A stretch of DNA of 64,000 nt from Rahnella bruchi (GTDB lineage: Bacteria; Pseudomonadota; Gammaproteobacteria; Enterobacterales; Enterobacteriaceae), in NCBI RefSeq assembly GCF_003614975.1, contig NZ_QZWI01000006.1, positions 62,001 through 126,000 on the forward strand, given 5' to 3'. A program made the position numbers and the translations under genes. Position 1 is the first letter of the stretch. Every line of letters begins with the position of its first letter. The notes beneath the pieces were generated by a model. The model saw only the letters and a list, made by a program, of their open reading frames with translations, was not told the DNA's origin and did not search any database. Below, in pieces: positions 57,114 through 64,000 of this stretch.

Positions 57114-58047
57114 CCCGAGAGGGTTTTGTGCGGGCGTTGACCGCGCAATCAGTATCGTTGAGCGTGCGCTGGAAATTTACGGCGCACCCATTTATGTGCG
57201 TCACGAAGTGGTACACAACCGCTATGTGGTCGACAGCCTGCGTCAGCGCGGGGCGGTCTTTATTGAGCAAATCAGCGAAGTGCCTGATGGGTCAATCCTG
57301 ATTTTCTCCGCCCACGGTGTTTCTCAGGCAGTACGCGCAGAAGCGAAAGCGCGTGATCTGACAATGTTGTTTGACGCGACCTGTCCGCTGGTGACCAAAG
57401 TGCATATGGAAGTGGCGCGTGCCAGTCGTAAAGGCACCGAAGCCATTTTGATTGGTCATGCCGGACATCCGGAAGTGGAAGGCACGATGGGCCAGTACAG
57501 CAACCCGAACGGTGGCATGTATCTGGTTGAAGCGCCGGAAGATGTTTATAAATTGCAGGTGAAAGATGAAAACAACCTGTGCTTTATGACGCAAACCACA
57601 TTGTCGGTAGACGATACCTCAGCGGTCATTGATGCGCTGCGCGACCGTTTCCCGAACATTGTCGGGCCGCGCAAAGATGATATCTGTTACGCCACCACAA
57701 ACCGTCAGGAAGCCGTACGTACGCTGGCGGATGGTGCGGATGTTGTGCTGGTGGTGGGTTCGAAGAACTCGTCGAACTCCAATCGTCTGGCGGAACTTGC
57801 TCAGCGTGTCGGCGTGCCTTCTTATCTCATCGACTCGGCGGCAGACATTCAGGAAAGCTGGCTGAAAGATGCGAAAAGCATTGGCGTTACGGCAGGCGCA
57901 TCCGCACCCGATATTCTGGTGCAGGATGTGATAAGCAAACTGAAAACTTTCGGTGGTCTTGATGTGATCAACATCGAAGGACGCGAAGAAAATATCGTGT
58001 TCGAAGTGCCGAAAGAGCTGCGCGTTGATGTAAAACAGATCGACTGA
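57094..58047 (+). CDS. ispH: 4-hydroxy-3-methylbut-2-enyl diphosphate reductase
   Basis: IspH performs the last step of the MEP isoprenoid pathway with a [4Fe-4S] cluster. The 317-aa product carries the three cluster cysteines in [10 protein letters not shown] (Cys12), [10 protein letters not shown] and [11 protein letters not shown], and the catalytic TQTTLSVDD segment. ATG 57094 lies within fkpB, after GAGGGGA; the longer frame from 57055 belongs to the overlap only. Last gene of the operon. Confidence 0.97.
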   Translation: MQILLANPRGFCAGVDRAISIVERALEIYGAPIYVRHEVVHNRYVVDSLRQRGAVFIEQISEVPDGSILIFSAHGVSQAVRAEAKARDLTMLFDATCPLVTKVHMEVARASRKGTEAILIGHAGHPEVEGTMGQYSNPNGGMYLVEAPEDVYKLQVKDENNLCFMTQTTLSVDDTSAVIDALRDRFPNIVGPRKDDICYATTNRQEAVRTLADGADVVLVVGSKNSSNSNRLAELAQRVGVPSYLIDSAADIQESWLKDAKSIGVTAGASAPDILVQDVISKLKTFGGLDVINIEGREENIVFEVPKELRVDVKQID

Positions 58048-58063
58048 TCCCCGTCTTTAAATG

Positions 58064-58093
58064 AAAAACCGGCTCAATGTGGCCGGTTTTTTT
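58064..58093 (+). terminator. Terminator of the ribF-ispH operon
   Basis: AAAAACCGGC pairs with GCCGGTTTTT, followed by TT; loop of 8 bases. Confidence 0.9.
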
Positions 58094-58113
58094 ATGACTG
58101 AAGTCAGGCGGAA

Positions 58114-58989
58114 TTAATGTTTTTCAAGTTTAAACAAATTCTGCGGTGCGCCGACGGTGGTAGTTTCTACATGTAGCAAAGCACCCTCCAGTGCATGCGG
58201 TGCGTCGAGATTTTTGCGAGCTGACGTAATAAACAGCTCTGTCATATCCGGACCACCAAATGTGCAGCAACTCGGTTGTGTGACCGGCACCGGTTGCGTA
58301 TCGAGCGTCAATAATTCGCCCTGATTAATCTGCTGGCGCAGCAAACATTTCGAACCCCAGCAGGCAGTGATCAGCCTGCCATTCTGCGTCAGTGCTGAGC
58401 CGTCCGGGATTTTATCGCCCGAAGAAAAACAGGATATTTTCAGTGGATTGATCCGGCGGGCGTTGGCGGAAAAGAAGCGTTTTTTCTTACTGTCGGCGAA
58501 CCAGACTTTGCCTTCATACCAGACCAGCGTATTGGTACAACCCACACCATCGAGCATCATTTCAGGCTTTTCATCACCCGCTTCATAGCGGAACCATTCG
58601 CCGTTGTCCTTCTCTTCTTTGATATCGAGCGTGCCAAACCACAGTGAACCGTCGGGCGCGACAGCGGCTTCGTTCGGACGTGTGCCTTCTGCACCAGGAT
58701 AATCGCAAAGCTTCTGGCGGAATTTCTGTTCGTAATCGTAGAGATGGATCCCATCAACGGAAACCAGCAAAAACTGATTTCTCTTTTCAGTCAGCAATAC
58801 GGCGCTGGTGAGGGCGGGAAGTTCATGAATTTCGGTTTGCCTGGTATCAGGCCAGTAGCGCAGAACGCGCTGAGCCAGAATATCGACCCAAAGCAAAGAT
58901 TGTGTGCGCTGGCACCAGACGGGAGTTTCACCCAATTCGGCTCGATAGTCGCCAATGGCAGTTACGTCGGACCGGAAAAATGCTGACAT
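58114..58989 (-). CDS. SMP-30/gluconolactonase/LRE family protein
   Basis: The 291-aa product is a six-bladed beta-propeller lactonase of the SMP-30 family. Metal ligands expected in this family are visible: Glu21 in AELGETPVW, Asn in GTRPNEAAVAPDGSLWFGT and Asp in IPDGSALTQNGRL. It probably hydrolyses a sugar lactone; the substrate is unknown. It lies 160 bases downstream of a porin gene in the same orientation, so they may serve the same carbohydrate. In E. coli rihC occupies this interval. Confidence 0.85.
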   Translation of the reverse strand: MSAFFRSDVTAIGDYRAELGETPVWCQRTQSLLWVDILAQRVLRYWPDTRQTEIHELPALTSAVLLTEKRNQFLLVSVDGIHLYDYEQKFRQKLCDYPGAEGTRPNEAAVAPDGSLWFGTLDIKEEKDNGEWFRYEAGDEKPEMMLDGVGCTNTLVWYEGKVWFADSKKKRFFSANARRINPLKISCFSSGDKIPDGSALTQNGRLITACWGSKCLLRQQINQGELLTLDTQPVPVTQPSCCTFGGPDMTELFITSARKNLDAPHALEGALLHVETTTVGAPQNLFKLEKH

Positions 58990-59084
58990 CGCAAAGCTCT
59001 CCTGCAGGTTACAAAGTGAATATAGCGACAGCTGTCTCTATGAGTCTAGTCTGGCTTTGCGTTCGCGGGATAGATGAAATGATG

Positions 59085-59131
59085 TAAAAAGGAAGGGCCA
59101 GCCCGTCAATAAGACGTAAAGCCGGCCCTTA
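59085..59131 (-). terminator. Terminator of the porin gene (minus strand)
   Basis: On the minus strand AAGGGCCGGC pairs with GCTGGCCCTT (one G-T pair) across an 18-base loop, followed by CCTTTTTA. Confidence 0.65.
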
Positions 59132-59149
59132 AAGTTCAGTCGATAAGGC

Positions 59150-60295
59150 TTAGAAGTCGTAACGCAGACGGATCAGGTTCATATCACCGAGGTTATCGGT
59201 AGAGGATGTGAACACGTGTTCGTAATCAACACGGAAACCGTAGTCGAGCTGGAAAGACACACCCAGACCGTTATCAATACGCTGGTAATTACGGCCAGTC
59301 ACATAGGTCAGACGGTCACCCATGAAGTATGGCTGGATGGTTTTGACGGCCAGCTGATTGATTGGGAAGGCGTAGCCCAGGAAGTATTCCAGACCGTAGG
59401 CATCACCTGCGAAGAACTGGTCTTCATTTTTCACGCCAGTGGTCAGGAAGTCATGGTAGTAACCGCCACCGAAGGAGGCTGTCCAGTTGCCCGGTTTCCA
59501 GCTCAGTGCGGTACCGATAATGCTCTGGTTGTAGTCTTTAGAGGTGTTGTCGCCCGGATTTCTCATTTCTGCGTCGGTGTAGTTGTACGCAGTACCCCAC
59601 GTCAGATCTTTGGTGATGTGGTAATCCACACCGACGGAACCGCCGCCGTTACGTTTGTAACGCAGGCCATTTTTGCCGGTCAGCAGTTCGCTGTCTTCGA
59701 ACAGGTAGGATGCATAAACGTCCGCATCACCGAAGGTGTTTTTGTATTTCAGCATCTTACGGGAACGGTAAGAACCATCGTAGTCGCCGTTAACACCATT
59801 GCCTGGTGCCTGAGCGAGCATGTCGTAGTCCCAGATATCGGTTTTCGCACCGACCACATCGTAATAAACGCTGTTTTGCTGGCCGAAGGTCAGCTGACCG
59901 TAGGTTTTGCTTTTCAGACCGGTATAGAGCATACGACGGGTGGTGTTATGAGCCCCTTTCGCATAATGGTTATCCCAGCCTGTAATTGCCGGCAGATTGA
60001 CACCCAGCTCGTAGTAGTTGATCCAGCTGATATCATCAAACAGATAATAATCAGTGGAGAAACGGAAACGCGTACCGCCATCAAAACCGTTGGTTTTATA
60101 GTTTTTTACGCCGTTCTGGAATTGCCACTGCGGACGAATGCTCCCGCCAACCTGGAATTGCAGGCGGCTCAGCGGATCGTTTGGCTGCGGATCTTGTTTA
60201 ATCAGGGTGATTTCTGCGTGTGAAGCGAAAGAGGCTAAGCCGAATAAAAGGCCTGCAGTCGTCGCTTGGGCGACTTTGTTTAGTTTGAATTTCAT
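59150..60295 (-). CDS. Outer-membrane porin
   Basis: The 381-aa product has a signal peptide (residues 1-27, cleavage after SHA) and alternating beta strands through to a C-terminal aromatic residue (IRLRYDF), typical of 16-strand porins. Segments such as GLKSKTYGQLTFGQQNSVYYD and DYNQSIIGTALSWKPGNW resemble general trimeric porins, but it is not clearly OmpC or OmpF. ATG 60295 begins the signal peptide; the frame open to 60406 is leader. The substrate is unknown. Confidence 0.85.
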   Translation of the reverse strand: MKFKLNKVAQATTAGLLFGLASFASHAEITLIKQDPQPNDPLSRLQFQVGGSIRPQWQFQNGVKNYKTNGFDGGTRFRFSTDYYLFDDISWINYYELGVNLPAITGWDNHYAKGAHNTTRRMLYTGLKSKTYGQLTFGQQNSVYYDVVGAKTDIWDYDMLAQAPGNGVNGDYDGSYRSRKMLKYKNTFGDADVYASYLFEDSELLTGKNGLRYKRNGGGSVGVDYHITKDLTWGTAYNYTDAEMRNPGDNTSKDYNQSIIGTALSWKPGNWTASFGGGYYHDFLTTGVKNEDQFFAGDAYGLEYFLGYAFPINQLAVKTIQPYFMGDRLTYVTGRNYQRIDNGLGVSFQLDYGFRVDYEHVFTSSTDNLGDMNLIRLRYDF

Positions 60296-61803
<1,508 letters not shown>

Positions 61804-61851
61804 TAAATGATTTAGATGTGATGTGGTTGTTTTGGTCATAATCTTTTGATA

Positions 61852-61886
61852 AAAGGGCAGTTCCTTGATTGCCCTTCTCTTTTTAT
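61852..61886 (+). terminator. Terminator of dapB
   Basis: AAGGGCA pairs with TGCCCTT (10-base loop), followed by CTCTTTTTATTT. Confidence 0.7.
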
Positions 61887-62280
61887 TTGAAAAATAACGC
61901 ATTGTGTTAATTTTATTGCCTGATGGTTTTTTTTAGATGTTTTCTCTGGTTTTTCATGACGGGTTGTTCGTTTTTTGCTCGTGACAACTCTTCCGTTCTG
62001 CAATAATCCCGCTCTCCTCGTCATTTTTCAGACATCCTCCCCCGCAAACGGTTACTATGCTCACTTAGACGCTATTTTTATGGCAGTCATATAGCCTTTT
62101 CTCTGAGTTGTGCGAAAAGGATAGAAATATTGGTGCTTTTGGTAGACAAACGTAACTGCCATCATTAGAATGCGCGCAATTTGCCAAAAATTGGCTTTGG
62201 GAGCGATTTTTGCATTGATTTAGATCTGGTTATCTGAATTAATATGCAGATATTGTGATTTATTATTCTTGGAGGATGCT
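61887..62280 (+). promoter_or_regulatory. carAB control region
   Basis: No gene. A PurR-like core CAAACGT lies in 62144-62159. A candidate promoter (-35 TTGCAT, 62210-62215) abuts two ARG boxes. In E. coli two promoters serve carAB, one controlled by pyrimidines and one by arginine; only the second can be placed here with some confidence. The ribosome-binding site GGAGG at 62271-62275 precedes carA. Confidence 0.5.
62233..62271 (+). promoter_or_regulatory. Tandem ARG boxes (ArgR operator) of carAB
   Basis: Two 18-bp ARG-box-like sequences (62233-62250 with TGAATTAATATGCA, 62254-62271 with TGATTTATTATTCT) are separated by exactly 3 bp, the standard spacing. They overlap the expected start region of the downstream promoter. 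Confidence 0.75.
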
Positions 62281-63453
62281 TTGATAAAGTCAGCGCTATT
62301 GGTTCTGGAAGACGGAACCCAATTCCACGGTCGGGCCATCGGGGCAGAAGGGTCGGCAGTGGGGGAAGTGGTCTTCAATACGTCGATGACCGGTTATCAA
62401 GAAATCCTCACTGATCCTTCCTATTCCCGCCAGATTGTCACTCTCACTTATCCCCATATCGGTAATGTCGGCACCAACGCCGCTGATGCAGAATCCTCCG
62501 CAGTACACGCTCAAGGCCTGGTCATTCGCGATTTACCTCTGATTGCCAGCAACTACCGTAGTGAAGAAAACCTCTCTGATTATCTCAAGCGCAACAACAT
62601 CGTTGCCATCGCCGATATTGATACCCGCAAACTGACCCGCCTGTTACGTGAAAAAGGTGCACAGAACGGCTGCATCATCGCGGGCGATTCACCGGATGCT
62701 GAACTGGCGCTGCAAAAAGCCAAGGCATTCCCGGGGCTGAAAGGGATGGATCTGGCGAAAGAAGTCACCACAACAGAATCTTATAGCTGGCAACAAGGCA
62801 GCTGGACGCTGGAAGGCGAGCTGCCGGAAGTGAAGAAATCTGAAGAGTTGCCATTCCATGTAGTGGCCTACGACTACGGCGCGAAACGCAATATCCTGCG
62901 CATGCTGGTTGATCGCGGTTGCCGCCTGACGGTAGTTCCGGCGCAAACACCGGCAGAAGAAGTCCTGAAAATGAATCCGGACGGCATCTTCCTGTCCAAT
63001 GGTCCGGGTGACCCGGAGCCTTGCGATTATGCTATCGCGGCCATCAAAACTTTCCTCGAAACCGATATTCCGGTATTCGGCATCTGTCTCGGCCATCAGT
63101 TACTGGCTCTGGCCAGCGGCGCGAAGACAGTCAAAATGAAGCTCGGCCACCACGGTGGTAACCACCCGGTAAAAGATATCGATAAAGATATTGTAATGAT
63201 CACCGCGCAGAACCATGGTTTTGCGGTTGATGAAACCGGCCTGCCGGCTAACCTGCGTGTGACTCACAAATCACTGTTTGACCACACGGTGCAGGGGATT
63301 CATCGCACAGATAAAGCGGCATTTAGCTTCCAGGGCCATCCGGAAGCGAGTCCGGGCCCGCACGATGCGGCTCCGCTGTTCGACCACTTCATTGAACTGA
63401 TTGAAGCTTTTCGCGCTACAAATAAAAACGACGCCACTCTTATAGGCAAATAA
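62281..63453 (+). CDS. carA: Carbamoyl-phosphate synthase, small (glutaminase) subunit
   Basis: CarA hydrolyses glutamine and passes ammonia to CarB, making carbamoyl phosphate for arginine and pyrimidines. The 390-aa product has the N-terminal CPSase domain ([16 protein letters not shown]) and the class I glutaminase with the catalytic cysteine in [15 protein letters not shown] and [10 protein letters not shown]. The start is TTG 62281, six bases after GGAGG, and it gives the E. coli N-terminus [16 protein letters not shown]. The C-terminus is about 8 residues longer than in E. coli (382). Confidence 0.97.
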   Translation: MIKSALLVLEDGTQFHGRAIGAEGSAVGEVVFNTSMTGYQEILTDPSYSRQIVTLTYPHIGNVGTNAADAESSAVHAQGLVIRDLPLIASNYRSEENLSDYLKRNNIVAIADIDTRKLTRLLREKGAQNGCIIAGDSPDAELALQKAKAFPGLKGMDLAKEVTTTESYSWQQGSWTLEGELPEVKKSEELPFHVVAYDYGAKRNILRMLVDRGCRLTVVPAQTPAEEVLKMNPDGIFLSNGPGDPEPCDYAIAAIKTFLETDIPVFGICLGHQLLALASGAKTVKMKLGHHGGNHPVKDIDKDIVMITAQNHGFAVDETGLPANLRVTHKSLFDHTVQGIHRTDKAAFSFQGHPEASPGPHDAAPLFDHFIELIEAFRATNKNDATLIGK

Positions 63454-63470
63454 ATCAGGAGCAAGAATAA

Positions 63471-64000
<530 letters not shown>

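Overview
This window is a contiguous stretch of core chromosome from a gamma-proteobacterium of the order Enterobacterales. Proteins and gene order match the Escherichia coli 99-0-1 minute region almost gene for gene (prfC, osmY, deoCABD, serB, radA, nadR, ettA, slt, trpR, rob, arcA, thrLABC, talB, mog, dnaKJ, nhaAR, rpsT, ribF-ileS-lspA-fkpB-ispH, dapB, carAB). Sequence details (thr leader peptide, moderate GC, missing E. coli genes) suggest the Yersiniaceae side (Rahnella/Ewingella/Serratia-like). That genus-level placement is inference from memory of related proteins, not a search.

Layout. 1-3.4 kb: tail of rimI, prfC, osmY, small membrane protein ytjA. 3.6-5.6 kb: yjjU-yjjV, translationally coupled. 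5.6-10.5 kb: deo nucleoside-catabolism operon behind a control region with a DeoR-type palindrome, two CRP sites and a CytR-like site between them, and a terminator between deoB and deoD. 10.5-15.6 kb: a yjjJ (HipA-family) remnant, ytjB, serB-radA, nadR. 15.6-20.6 kb: accessory block (DUF3300 and DUF2950 envelope proteins, an MDR oxidoreductase divergent from a LysR regulator). 20.7-26.3 kb: ettA, an RcsA-like regulator at an unusual place, and a P2-type cation ATPase. 26.9-33 kb: slt, trpR, yjjX, gpmB, rob, creA (without creBCD), arcA, yjjY. 33.2-41.6 kb: a structured stretch that may encode a small RNA, lasT, the attenuated thr operon, yaaA, yaaJ. 41.9-51.9 kb: talB, mog, an MHS-family transporter, satP, dnaKJ behind sigma-32 promoters, nhaAR, rpsT. 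52.3-60.3 kb: the ribF-ileS-lspA-fkpB-ispH operon, then an SMP-30 lactonase and a porin in opposite orientation. 61-64 kb: dapB, carA and the first part of carB.

The genes are mostly housekeeping: translation, NAD and FMN synthesis, amino-acid synthesis (Ser, Thr, Lys/DAP, Arg/pyrimidine entry), chaperones, ion homeostasis and global regulation (ArcA, Rob, TrpR). Seven genes appear to start with TTG or GTG (yjjU, yjjV, deoA, radA, ettA, rpsT, carA), so start choice matters here.

No mobile element, CRISPR array, rRNA or tRNA gene was seen. I found no clear new multi-gene system. The best candidates for something undescribed are the three-hairpin stretch at 33.2-33.33 kb, the paired DUF3300/DUF2950 envelope genes, the RcsA-like gene next to ettA, and several perfect palindromes in intergenic regions.
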